DNA from: Treponema sp. UBA4267
GTDB taxonomy: Bacteria > Spirochaetota > Spirochaetia > Treponematales > Treponemataceae
Direction: 5' to 3'
NCBI GenBank assembly: GCA_002395155.1
Contig: DGWD01000003.1
Location: 1 to 48,111 of the forward strand
DNA: 48,111 bases
A model generated the notes under the pieces. That model searched no databases. It was not told the DNA's origin and was given only the letters and a program-made list of their open reading frames with translations. Position numbers and translations under genes: made by a program. This document shows, one piece after another, positions 7,498 through 15,317 of the stretch (position 1 is its first letter; each line of letters starts with the position of its first letter).

Positions 7498-7982
7498 TTT
7501 TATTAATCGAATGTTTAATTGCAATTGCGGTTTTTTCATTGATTGTGGTACCAATGGACTTGAAAAATCCTCTTGGTGTAATAAGCGATTATCCGCCGGA
7601 AATCCGGAAAAAATGTGAGGAGCTTGGACTTGTCGAAAAAACTGAAAAAAGATTTTCTGCAAAAGACCTTGTTCGAAAAGCTCTTGCAATAATTGTTCTG
7701 ATAGCAGCTGCCGTTCTTGTAATGATTAAAATAAATCATGCTGAAAATTTCTGGCAGGGATTTTTATATACATTCATTATCTGGCTTTCTATTTCCTGGT
7801 TTGACGCCCTTGTTCTGGATTGTATCTGGTTTTGTCATTCAAAGAGAATGCGCATTCCTGGCACAGAGGATATGAAAGAGTATCACGATTATTTATTTCA
7901 CATTAAACAGAGCTGTATAGGCACGCTGCTTGGAATTCCTTCGTGTGCTGTAGTGGGATTATTTGTTGCACTGGTGTCGTAG
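7494..7982 (+). CDS. Conserved integral membrane protein
   Basis: 162 residues, ATGA overlap with the gene before it and GAGGAATTTGAG upstream. Three or four hydrophobic segments are visible: residues 1-20 (LIECLIAIAVFSLIVVPM), about 62-80 (ALAIIVLIAAAVLVMI), about 88-110 (WQGFLYTFIIWLSISWFDALVL) and the C-terminus (IGTLLGIPSCAVVGLFVALV). Between them are conserved-looking loops: DYPPEIRKKCEELGL, and DCIWFCHSKRMRIPGTEDMKEY with several Cys, His and acidic residues. I recall uncharacterised relatives in gut Firmicutes but no function. Its overlap with ATC-hydrolase-like genes suggests a shared role. Confidence 0.7.
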   Translation: MILLIECLIAIAVFSLIVVPMDLKNPLGVISDYPPEIRKKCEELGLVEKTEKRFSAKDLVRKALAIIVLIAAAVLVMIKINHAENFWQGFLYTFIIWLSISWFDALVLDCIWFCHSKRMRIPGTEDMKEYHDYLFHIKQSCIGTLLGIPSCAVVGLFVALVS

Positions 7983-8018
7983 TATTAGAATACAAGACAA
8001 GTGATTTAATGGGGTAGG

Positions 8019-8741
8019 ATGACCGATTTTTTATTTGAATATGACCACATGCTCATACGTTCAGAGTACCGTACTCCGGATATGCATTCTCATCTTGCAG
8101 TTCATCTTGTAATTGCACTGGATGGAAAGCTGAATGTTGTTGTCGAAGATGAAGAATTTCAGGCAGATGCAGTTTTTATAGATTCAGATGTAAATCATAC
8201 GATTTATGCAGATAAGGGTGAAATGCTTGTGTATCTTTTTGATTCAACTACATGGTACGCGGCAGAGATTCAGAGAAAATACTTAAAAGAGAATTCATAT
8301 TTTACATTACCATCTGATACAGCAAAAGAACTTCTGAATATCTGGAAAAATTGCAAAGGAAATCTTAAGGTATCAGACAGTAAAGTGCTTTCTTTTCTGG
8401 AACTTACAAAGACAGAATATGATAATGTGGATTTTCGTATAAAAACTGTCCTTGAAACAATCAAAGAATTGCCAGAAATTCCTAATGATCTTGTTCCTTT
8501 TCTTTGTGATAAAGTGAATCTTTCAAAAAGTCGGCTTTCCCATTTGTTTAAGGAAAGTATGGGAATTTCTATGCACCGCTATCTTGCTCTGGACAAAATG
8601 AAAAAAGGTTTTCTTTATTACATGAAAAAACAGAATATTACCGAAGCCGCAATGAAAGCTGGTTTCGATTCTCCTTCTCATTTTGCTTCAACCTGTAAAA
8701 GAATGTTTGGAATTTCATTTTCTGAATTTATAAAAAGTTAA
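8019..8741 (+). CDS. AraC-family transcriptional regulator
   Basis: 240 residues, GGGGTAGG just before ATG. The N-terminal ~100 residues form a cupin-like sensor (MHSHLAVHLVIALDGKLNVVVE, then DSDVNHTIYADKGE). The C-terminal ~95 hold two helix-turn-helices: VNLSKSRLSHLFKESMGISM and ITEAAMKAGFDSPSHFASTC followed by KRMFGISFSEFI, the AraC signature region. It follows the ATC-hydrolase/membrane-protein genes by 36 bases on the same strand, so it may regulate them or be part of the same transcript. The ligand is unknown. Confidence 0.88.
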   Translation: MTDFLFEYDHMLIRSEYRTPDMHSHLAVHLVIALDGKLNVVVEDEEFQADAVFIDSDVNHTIYADKGEMLVYLFDSTTWYAAEIQRKYLKENSYFTLPSDTAKELLNIWKNCKGNLKVSDSKVLSFLELTKTEYDNVDFRIKTVLETIKELPEIPNDLVPFLCDKVNLSKSRLSHLFKESMGISMHRYLALDKMKKGFLYYMKKQNITEAAMKAGFDSPSHFASTCKRMFGISFSEFIKS

Positions 8742-8794
8742 AAATAGCATCTAATTGAAAGTTTTTCTCCTTCAAAAGTAATAAATTGTTTTTG

Positions 8795-8892
8795 CGTTAG
8801 GGATTGTAGGGGCTGCCCTGAAAGGGCAGTTCCGAAGGAATGAGCGATAGCGGAACCCCGCAAAGCCCGACCGCCTTCAGGCGGTAACGCCC
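8795..8892. repeat. GC-rich cluster of perfect hairpins
   Basis: Three hairpins in 100 bases: CTGCCCT-GAA-AGGGCAG (8813-8829), GTTCCG...CGGAAC (8829-8856) and ACCGCC-TTCA-GGCGGT (8870-8885). It contains GGGATTGTAGGG, shared with the element at 2338-2505. It ends just before the ribosome binding site of the hydrolase gene, so it lies in the probable 5' leader of that gene. Confidence 0.6.
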
Positions 8893-8905
8893 AAAAGGAG
8901 AAAAG

Positions 8906-10084
8906 ATGAAAAAATACGATATCACAAAAGCTGTTACACTTAAAAAAGGTGTATATAAATTAAATGATGAGGCAAATTTTAATTATCAGTTGAACCGTGT
9001 AATTAACTGGGATGGTGGACGACTTGAAGATATAGAAAAAGTTGCAGGAAAAATTTACAACAGTGCTGACTGGAAACGAGAATTGATTGCACTTGGTGAC
9101 CAGGCGATGAAGGAAGAAAGAACTGACAACGCAATTGCTTATTATAGAATGAGCGAGTTTTTTATGTACGATGGTGACCCCGACAAAAAGTTGTATTATG
9201 AAAAAGCAACAAAACTTTTTTACGAATATTATGCAGATTTTTTTGAAGGTGAAAATCCTCGTATACAAAAATTCGATGTTCCTTTTGAAAATGTAAAACT
9301 TCCTGTAATGCATGTTGTTCCAGAAGGAAAGTGCAAGGGAACTATTTTGCTGCATGGTGGAAATGACAGTTACTTTGAAGAGTTTCTTTTTACGGTTTTG
9401 TACATGCAGGAACAAGGTTTTGAAGTTTATATGTTTGAAGGTCCTGGTCAGGGTGGAGTAATGCGTCTTCAGGGAATGCATTTTACTCACGAGTGGGAAA
9501 AGCCTGTAAAAGCAATTTTGGATTTTTGCCACCTTGATGATGTTACAATTGTTGGAATTTCTTTGGGAGGATATCTGGCTCCACGTGCCGCTGCCTTTGA
9601 TAAACGTATTACAAAAGTTGTTGCCTGGTCAATTTTTCCATGCTTTCAGGATGTGCTTGTTAGCGGATTGTCTGCTTCAACTCAAAGAGCCTTTCATACA
9701 CTTATGAAACTTCATGCTCGTACATTAATGAATATTGTTTTCAAAAAGAAGGCTAAAAAATCTCCAATTATCGACTGGGGAATTAAACACGGCTGCTATG
9801 CCTATGAAGCAAAGGATCCTTATGCTTATGCAAAAAAACTAAAACTGTATGATATTGAACCTGTTGCAGATAAAATTACCCAGGACATGCTTATTTTAGG
9901 AGCGACAAAAGATCACTTTATTGATTATCACCTTATTGGAAAAGAAATTAACATGCTGAAAAATGTCAAAAGCCTTACCTTCCGATTGTTTACCGAGAAA
10001 GAGGAGGCTGAAAACCACTGCAATGTAGGAAATGGAAAACTTGCAATTGATGAGATTTTGAGTTGGATTTGCCGTATGAACTGA
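8906..10084 (+). CDS. Alpha/beta-hydrolase fold protein
   Basis: 392 residues, AAAGGAG seven bases before ATG. The N-terminal ~130 residues are helical (a cap or helper domain with FMYDGDPDKKLYYEKATKLF). The hydrolase core starts about residue 145: GTILLHGGNDS is the oxyanion-hole region, FEGPGQGGVMRLQG the second conserved loop, VGISLGGYLAPRAAA the nucleophile elbow with Ser in GISLGG, and a late Asp (TKDHFIDYH) and His (ENHCNVGNG) can complete the triad. No signal peptide, so cytoplasmic. The arrangement resembles the FrsA/DUF1100 or dipeptidyl-peptidase-like branch; the substrate is not predictable. It converges on the GH59 gene. Confidence 0.82.
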   Translation: MKKYDITKAVTLKKGVYKLNDEANFNYQLNRVINWDGGRLEDIEKVAGKIYNSADWKRELIALGDQAMKEERTDNAIAYYRMSEFFMYDGDPDKKLYYEKATKLFYEYYADFFEGENPRIQKFDVPFENVKLPVMHVVPEGKCKGTILLHGGNDSYFEEFLFTVLYMQEQGFEVYMFEGPGQGGVMRLQGMHFTHEWEKPVKAILDFCHLDDVTIVGISLGGYLAPRAAAFDKRITKVVAWSIFPCFQDVLVSGLSASTQRAFHTLMKLHARTLMNIVFKKKAKKSPIIDWGIKHGCYAYEAKDPYAYAKKLKLYDIEPVADKITQDMLILGATKDHFIDYHLIGKEINMLKNVKSLTFRLFTEKEEAENHCNVGNGKLAIDEILSWICRMN

Positions 10085-10096
10085 AATATCTAAAAA

Positions 10097-12592
10097 CTAC
10101 TTTATTTCTGCACCATCAAGATTAAGGCTTCCGGCCAGAATAGTGATTTCGGCTTTATGTTTGCCTTCTTTTAAATCACCAGAATAGTAAAGTGCTTCTC
10201 TGTTTCCTGTTTTTCCAACCTTGATTATTTCATACTCCTTGCCATCTAAAGTAACTTTTATGCCAGCTCCTTTTTCGCTGTTTCCTGTAAGAATAAAGGC
10301 AGAACCTGAAAAGGTTAGGGTAAAAGAACTTCCTTTCTGGCCTTTTGAAACAGTTCTTTTATAACACTTAAAAGAATACATAAGGCTGTGTTCCCAAGGG
10401 GTTTTATCATCATAGGTAAAGACGGAATCAAGATTATCAAAGCGGGTGATGTAGTATTTTTCACCAAGTGGAGTAATTTTCAGATTTTTATAGCAGTTCT
10501 TCCTGTAGGCTGAATAAATTGCCGCTCTTCCAGCCCCCTGTAAAGAGACTTTTTCGCTCAAGCCCAGTTCAAAATCACAAACTTTAACATCATCAATAAA
10601 AGCAGAAATTGTCATTTCTTCAAAAGAAAGTGAAAGTTTATGCCATTCCTTCTGCCACTTATCATCCTTACTAAGAGCAGCTTCAATGTTTCCATTTTTT
10701 ACAGACTGGCTGTTTCGCATCAGATCCCATTTTCCATTTGCCTGAAGCTTAATCCAGATTCCATTTTTACCACTGTCCGGAAGATTATAACGGCCGCCAA
10801 TTCCGATATAATTTTTTTCGGAAAGATCATCTGGGTCGAATCTGCCTTCAATCTGTACAGAATAATTAAACCAGCGGTCATCCCCAAGATTTGTAACAGG
10901 TTCCGGGCTGCCTCCCCATTCGCGGGCCTTATTTTCCAAAAGGATTTTTTGCTGCAGGATTTTTTGACCATCCTCTTCTATAACTTCAAAAGCACCTCCT
11001 TCATCGGTGGTGTAAAGGGGAGCCCCACCACGTGCGGAGAGAAAATCGTCAGAATAAGAAAAATCATCTTCGTAAGGAAGAGCCAGTACTTCATCATCCT
11101 TTTCTGAAACAGAAGAAAGACTTAGTGCTTCCTCCAGCGGATTTATATTTATAGTAGAAAGTGTAACAATTGAATTTGGCTTTATGATGATTTTACAGAG
11201 CTTATTCTTAATTTTTACAGGCGATTTTTTAAGACTGTCTGATTTTTTCCAGCTGGTCGTTTCATAAAGCCAGAGTTTTTTATCATCTTTTTTAAGTTCA
11301 AAAGTATATTCAATAGGATTATCTGTCGTATTTGTGATTACGCTGGACCAGTCACCAGTTTTTGGATCGCAGGCAGAAAGACAGGAATAAGTTGCTCCAC
11401 CAAGTGCGTGCCCATCACCCGCTGCATGTCCGTCTGCAAAAGAAGCATCGTCAAGCATAAGCCAGCCGCGTTTTATAAAGCGGGAAAAATGAAGAGTCAT
11501 AAAAAAGCCAGGGTCAAGTTCGTAGTAACCGCTCCATGGACTCTGGGCAGAAATCAACTGTTTATGACAATAGGTAACTCCATCATAATAAGCAGCAACT
11601 ACCGGTTGGAATTCATACAGTGTCATTTTTCCTGCCGCATACATGGTGATTATACGGTTTGCAACATCAAGAACTCCATTTAGTCCATTTAAACCAGAAC
11701 CATTTCCATCATAGCGGGAAACGCTTTTTGCATAACCCATTGGAGAAGAACCTTCCGACATCCAGACTTCCTTCCCATTTTCGCGAAGAGTCTGGACAGT
11801 TTCGTTTGACCAGTAGGTATAGTGACTTCCAATAACATCAATTGCGTCAAAGAGTTCCTTATTTTCTGCCATCAGATTTGCCTGATTCCAGGTGCAGACT
11901 TCATCACCAGCAACAATTTTAATTTTAGAAAAATCGTAAGGGGCCCTGCTGTCGGCTTTAAGATGATTTGAAAGATAAATTATCCAGTCGGGATCCCAGC
12001 CTCGTTCATTTTGGGTGGCACTTACAAAATCAAACTTAAGGCCAAAAGTTTCATAAGCTGCAACAAGATTTTCGCGGTACCATAAATAACGGTTTTCGTA
12101 GATTTTTTCTTTAGGTAAGTCAGCTCCGCTAATCTGTCCGCCCTCTTTTTCTATCCAGAGAGGCTCGCTCCACCAGAGCATATCAAGAGTAAGATTCGGA
12201 TTTACTTTTTTAGCATCAGCGGCAAGAATAAAGCCTGCTCCGCGAGTTACATCAGCCTTTTCGTCAGGAGTTCGCATGGTGCAAGGTTCTGTTCCAGAAG
12301 ATGAGTTGATATCAGCTCCCATTTCAATTTTTAGGTGCTGAACCGCACAGCCTTTATCACCAAAGATAAGTTCCAGAAGTTCCTGATACTGTTTAGGATT
12401 CTGACTCTTGTAATCGAGTAAAAGACGGGATGAATTGTTTCCGCTGACCATGCCCATTCCCCGCCAGAGCTTATTTTCTGTTATTGTATGATTTTCTGTA
12501 TCGATTTTCATATTCATTTTATTTACCACCTTATTATTTCTGCAAGCAGTCATACTTAATATGACAATTGAAATAAGAATCAACTTTTTCAT
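10097..12592 (-). CDS. GH59-family galactosidase (galactocerebrosidase-like) lipoprotein
   Basis: 831 residues. The N-terminus is a lipoprotein signal (MKKLILISIVILSMTAC). The catalytic part resembles animal galactosylceramidase: GMGMVSGNNSSRLLLDY near residue 45, HLKIEMGADINSSSGTEP near 90, TQNERGWDP with the presumed acid/base Glu about 195, and VWMSEGSSPMG with the presumed nucleophile Glu about 280. After about residue 480 come two beta-sandwich-like regions, one lectin/laminin-G-like (WFNYSVQIEGRFDPDD) as in the animal enzyme and one short C-terminal module. It should remove terminal beta-galactose from glycolipids or polysaccharides at the cell surface; the true substrate is unknown. 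An AraC regulator lies directly upstream. Confidence 0.85.
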   Translation of the reverse strand: MKKLILISIVILSMTACRNNKVVNKMNMKIDTENHTITENKLWRGMGMVSGNNSSRLLLDYKSQNPKQYQELLELIFGDKGCAVQHLKIEMGADINSSSGTEPCTMRTPDEKADVTRGAGFILAADAKKVNPNLTLDMLWWSEPLWIEKEGGQISGADLPKEKIYENRYLWYRENLVAAYETFGLKFDFVSATQNERGWDPDWIIYLSNHLKADSRAPYDFSKIKIVAGDEVCTWNQANLMAENKELFDAIDVIGSHYTYWSNETVQTLRENGKEVWMSEGSSPMGYAKSVSRYDGNGSGLNGLNGVLDVANRIITMYAAGKMTLYEFQPVVAAYYDGVTYCHKQLISAQSPWSGYYELDPGFFMTLHFSRFIKRGWLMLDDASFADGHAAGDGHALGGATYSCLSACDPKTGDWSSVITNTTDNPIEYTFELKKDDKKLWLYETTSWKKSDSLKKSPVKIKNKLCKIIIKPNSIVTLSTININPLEEALSLSSVSEKDDEVLALPYEDDFSYSDDFLSARGGAPLYTTDEGGAFEVIEEDGQKILQQKILLENKAREWGGSPEPVTNLGDDRWFNYSVQIEGRFDPDDLSEKNYIGIGGRYNLPDSGKNGIWIKLQANGKWDLMRNSQSVKNGNIEAALSKDDKWQKEWHKLSLSFEEMTISAFIDDVKVCDFELGLSEKVSLQGAGRAAIYSAYRKNCYKNLKITPLGEKYYITRFDNLDSVFTYDDKTPWEHSLMYSFKCYKRTVSKGQKGSSFTLTFSGSAFILTGNSEKGAGIKVTLDGKEYEIIKVGKTGNREALYYSGDLKEGKHKAEITILAGSLNLDGAEIK

Positions 12593-12624
12593 AACTAAAT
12601 CCTCTGTAAGATTAAATTATGAAT

Positions 12625-12652
12625 ATTCTATCCCTTTAATTTTCATGTTCAA
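12625..12652 (-). promoter_or_regulatory. Candidate promoter of the GH59 gene
   Basis: On the minus strand TTGAAC, a 16-base spacer and TAGAAT, followed after about 30 bases by AGAGGA and the ATG at 12592. So the GH59 gene probably has its own promoter downstream of the regulator gene. Confidence 0.45.
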
Positions 12653-12696
12653 TCTGAAATTTTTGTCAAAATATTAAAATATTAGCGTACAATTAA

Positions 12697-13494
12697 TTAT
12701 AGATTCTTCCACCGCCCAGGAGAAATTCCTTCATGAGCCTTAAAAACAATCCCAAAATAATTCTTATCTTTATAACCAACGGCCTGTCCTACCTGGGCAA
12801 CCGTCATATTCGTATTTTCTAAAAGACTTTTAGCCTGAGAAATACGCTTTTTTGCCAGAAACTCCAGAGGCCTCATTTTTGTAACCTTATGAAAAATCCT
12901 GCAAAAATGCTGAACAGAAAGTTCTGCAGAATCGGCAATCTCTTCAATCGTTAAATCTCTCTTATAATTTTCTTCCATGAATTTTATTGCCTTTTTTACG
13001 TGTTCATTTGTAAGTGAACTGGATTCAGACAAACAGATTTTTTGAAGTAAAAGGATGTATTCGTATAACAAAACAGAAGTTTTTTCCCTGTTTTCAACAC
13101 TTTCAGCCAGCTTAAAAAGCCTGTCAAAAGCCTGCTGAACAGGAAAAATGTCTTCTACAGCTTTTATAAACCAGTTTTTAAATCCCAGGTTCTCCATAAG
13201 AGAATCAATGTATTCTCCCCGAAAAACAAGCCACTTAGTCTGCCAGTCTTTTTCCAGAGGCTGATATTCATGACTAATTCCAGGAGGCATATAAAGTAAA
13301 TCATTTTTCTTCATGATTATAGTTTTGCCCTGACACTTGAAAATCCCCTGACCCTCAATTGTAAAAAGAAACTGATGGGAAGCAAGACCTTTATCTCTGA
13401 CAATATGATATTCCGGATCTGTCTGACCAATTCCTGTAAGATAAAAGGGGAGAGACTTTTCGCTTGTTATGACTGGATATATGGATTTTAGCAT
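12697..13494 (-). CDS. AraC-family regulator with cupin sensor, probable controller of GH59
   Basis: 265 residues from the ATG at 13494. The N-terminal sensor shows the arabinose-binding-cupin pattern: HQFLFTIEGQGIFKCQGK, then DLLYMPPGISHEYQPLEKDW. The C-terminal HTH pair is classical: LTIEEIADSAELSVQHFCRIFHKV and VAQVGQAVGYKDKNYFGIVFKA with HEGISPGRW at the end. Such proteins usually activate a neighbouring glycoside-hydrolase gene when its sugar binds. It lies on the same strand 104 bases ahead of the GH59 gene, with a promoter between them. A TTG eight codons upstream would overlap the -10 box, so ATG is preferred. Confidence 0.88.
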   Translation of the reverse strand: MLKSIYPVITSEKSLPFYLTGIGQTDPEYHIVRDKGLASHQFLFTIEGQGIFKCQGKTIIMKKNDLLYMPPGISHEYQPLEKDWQTKWLVFRGEYIDSLMENLGFKNWFIKAVEDIFPVQQAFDRLFKLAESVENREKTSVLLYEYILLLQKICLSESSSLTNEHVKKAIKFMEENYKRDLTIEEIADSAELSVQHFCRIFHKVTKMRPLEFLAKKRISQAKSLLENTNMTVAQVGQAVGYKDKNYFGIVFKAHEGISPGRWKNL

Positions 13495-13500
13495 TATTAA

Positions 13501-13506
13501 ATTATA
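13501..13506 (-). promoter_or_regulatory. TATAAT six bases before ATG (possible leaderless mRNA)
   Basis: On the minus strand TATAAT is followed by TTAATA and the ATG at 13494, with no Shine-Dalgarno sequence. The same layout is seen before the radical SAM gene and the 2H phosphoesterase gene. Confidence 0.45.
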
Positions 13507-13642
13507 ACAAATTTTCAATTAAATATAAGGCAATTTTTTTTCAATACGCAAGATTCAGTCTGAAATATAGTAAAAGTTAAATATTAGTGTAATAGTGTTA
13601 GAAGACGTTAACAAAAAAATAGAGAGGTCAAAGTAAAAAAAA

Positions 13643-14293
13643 ATGAAAAAGAAAACGAGTTTTAAAAAACAGGAAAACGAATTAAGCGAAAAAGCTTACA
13701 AAGTAATAAAAAGTAAAAAGCAATTTAAGAAAGAAATGATGAAACGATTTTCCCCTTCTGATGTTGAAAAAATCTGGAAAGATGCTGAAAGCCGTCTGTA
13801 TATAATGTATACAGCTCACACCGATTTACCAAAAGGCGTTAGATCACATACAGATAACTTTATTTTCCCTGCGGCGGCAATTTATCTTGCAATGAAAGAA
13901 GCTGATTCAGAAATTGCATACGACATAATGAAAACAAAAATGGCTGAAAAATCAGATAAAATGGGGCAGATGATAGCAAAATGCTGCCGTTTTCCGGGCT
14001 TCAAAAAATTCTTTCTTAACATGTGGGATTCAATGAGTCACAAAATGTTCGGCGAAAGTGCGGGCTTTAAGAATGTGTTTTATCCAAAAGAAAAGAGCTG
14101 TTTCCGCATGGATATTACCCAGTGTCCTTATCACGCTTATCTTACAGAAGCTGGCTGCCCGGAGCTGAACATTCTCTTCTGTGAAAACGATGTTCATTCT
14201 TACGGCAATTTGCCAGGCCTTAAGTTTACAAGAACTAAAACAATCGGTGCCGGTGACGAGCTATGTGATTTTAAGATGGAGCTTGCAAAGTAA
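13643..14293 (+). CDS. ATC-hydrolase family protein
   Basis: 216 residues. A lysine-rich N-terminus (MKKKTSFKKQENELSEKAYK) precedes a helical part and the conserved C-terminal half: FRMDITQCPYHAYLTEAGCPEL, then FCENDVHSYGNLPGLKFTRTKT and GAGDELCDFKMEL. These match the Cys...CxxD...RTKT...GxDxCDF pattern of L-2-amino-thiazoline-4-carboxylate hydrolase-like proteins more closely than the two genes near 7 kb, and it looks intact. Activity and substrate are unproven. The start is less sure: GAGAGG lies about 15 bases before this ATG behind a run of A. It is divergent from the AraC/GH59 pair and followed by operator sites of the next operon. Confidence 0.78.
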   Translation: MKKKTSFKKQENELSEKAYKVIKSKKQFKKEMMKRFSPSDVEKIWKDAESRLYIMYTAHTDLPKGVRSHTDNFIFPAAAIYLAMKEADSEIAYDIMKTKMAEKSDKMGQMIAKCCRFPGFKKFFLNMWDSMSHKMFGESAGFKNVFYPKEKSCFRMDITQCPYHAYLTEAGCPELNILFCENDVHSYGNLPGLKFTRTKTIGAGDELCDFKMELAK

Positions 14294-14379
14294 GTTTAAA
14301 AAATGCTTCCGTTCTGCCTGCTTCTCAAAAGAATACTGCTCAAGATGTTAGTTGCAAATAACCGTTTTTAGTGATATTG

Positions 14380-14413
14380 TTAGTTATTACTAATAAAAGT
14401 TAGTGTAGACTAA
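14380..14413 (+). promoter_or_regulatory. Tandem TTAGT-N4-ACTAA palindromes
   Basis: TTAGTTATTACTAA at 14380-14393 and TTAGTGTAGACTAA at 14400-14413, start-to-start 20 bases (two helical turns), directly ahead of the ribosome binding site of the operon. A weaker relative, TTAGTTGCAAATAA, is at 14348-14361. Same design as the pair at 5390-5435 and as the TTAG-N6-CTAA core of DtxR/IdeR boxes. Confidence 0.55.
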
Positions 14414-14434
14414 TAAAAATTATAGGAGCCTGAT

Positions 14435-14695
14435 ATGACAGACGGTGGTAAGAAATTTCTTTGGGGAGTAGTTGCAGGTCTTGCAGCTGCCGCTTTTATT
14501 AAGACAGACACCTTCAGAAAAGGTTGTGCTAAGGTTGTAGCAGGTGGACTTCAGCGTAAATGCCATGAAACCTCTGTTGGGCGAAAGGGACTAGAGAAAT
14601 GCAATACAATTACTTTCCCGGTCGCCTTCGTTTCCGCGATCCCATCCTCAGCGACTCTGATATCAGAAATGCAGCCCTTGAAGTTGTACATCTAA
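14435..14695 (+). CDS. Small membrane-anchored hypothetical protein
   Basis: 86 residues, TAGGAG ten bases before ATG. Only the first ~45 residues look protein-like: MTDGGKKFLWGVVAGLAAAAFIKTD, a single hydrophobic anchor, then a short basic helix with cysteines. The last ~32 codons overlap the beginning of the next gene in another frame and look like translation of that gene out of frame, so the natural C-terminus may have been lost by a frameshift near 14560-14600. It is the first gene of the operon behind the DtxR-like sites. Function unknown; it resembles small anchor proteins often found beside HMA-like genes in Firmicutes. Confidence 0.5.
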   Translation: MTDGGKKFLWGVVAGLAAAAFIKTDTFRKGCAKVVAGGLQRKCHETSVGRKGLEKCNTITFPVAFVSAIPSSATLISEMQPLKLYI

Positions 14696-14907
14696 TCTGT
14701 CCTCAGGCAGAAATTACTTACAAGGAAAGCACTTCAAGTATTCTGGCAATTTATCCCGAGGAAGCTGTCAATCCAGATTCCCTCAAGTCACTTGTACCTT
14801 TACTTCTAAAAATTGAACCAAAAATCCGCTTTTATACGCCAAAGAAAAAAGGGGAAATTCTTGCAGGTATTGCAGAAATAAAATCACTGGTTGAAAAAAG
14901 GAAATAA
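14599..14907 (+). CDS. HMA-like (metal-associated fold) small protein
   Basis: 102 residues. FPGRLRFRDPILSDSDIRNAALEVVHLICPQAEITYKESTSSILAIYPEE resembles the PGRxR-type heavy-metal-associated fold (HMA2-like), which lacks the CxxC of ordinary metallochaperones, so metal binding is uncertain. GAAAGGG lies nine bases before ATG. It overlaps the previous frame by 97 bases and is followed two bases later by the DUF454 gene. HMA2-like, DUF454 and ABC genes together are, in my recollection, common beside iron-uptake genes in Firmicutes, which fits the operator sites upstream; this role is an inference. Confidence 0.6.
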   Translation: MQYNYFPGRLRFRDPILSDSDIRNAALEVVHLICPQAEITYKESTSSILAIYPEEAVNPDSLKSLVPLLLKIEPKIRFYTPKKKGEILAGIAEIKSLVEKRK

Positions 14908-14909
14908 AA

Positions 14910-15317
14910 ATGAATAACCGCAATTTTTCTCCAATTAAGATTTTCTGGATTATTCTTGGTTTTCTCTGTCTTGCACTTGGAACAATCGGTGTTTTTCTGC
15001 CGGTTCTTCCAACCGTCCCATTTTATCTTGTTACGGCATTCTCCTTCGCAAAATCCTCTGACCGTCTGCATAACTGGTTTATAAACACAAAGCTTTATAA
15101 AAAAAATCTGGAATCCTTTGTTGAGCGAAAAGCAATGACTTTAAAAACTAAGCTTTCTATTTTGATTTCGGTTACACTTGTAATGGGCTTGGGCTTTTTT
15201 ATGATGGCACGAAAAGGAATCTGGATTCCCTGCATAATTCTTGCTGTGGTCTGGCTTTGTCATTTACTTTATTTTATCTTCCGTGTTAAAACGGAGTCAG
15301 AGGAAGAAGATGATTAA
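14910..15317 (+). CDS. DUF454 (YbaN-like) inner-membrane protein
   Basis: 135 residues. The family hallmark GxxxLxLGxIGVFLPVLPTVPFYLVTAFSFAKSS is at about residues 17-50, then DRLHNWFINTKLYKKNLESF, followed by two more membrane segments (SILISVTLVMGLGFFMM and IPCIILAVVWLCHLLYFIF) and an acidic tail. YbaN-like proteins are small membrane proteins of unknown biochemical role, often next to haem or iron genes. It begins two bases after the HMA-like gene and its stop overlaps the start of the first ABC gene by eight bases, so the operon is tight. Confidence 0.85.
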   Translation: MNNRNFSPIKIFWIILGFLCLALGTIGVFLPVLPTVPFYLVTAFSFAKSSDRLHNWFINTKLYKKNLESFVERKAMTLKTKLSILISVTLVMGLGFFMMARKGIWIPCIILAVVWLCHLLYFIFRVKTESEEEDD

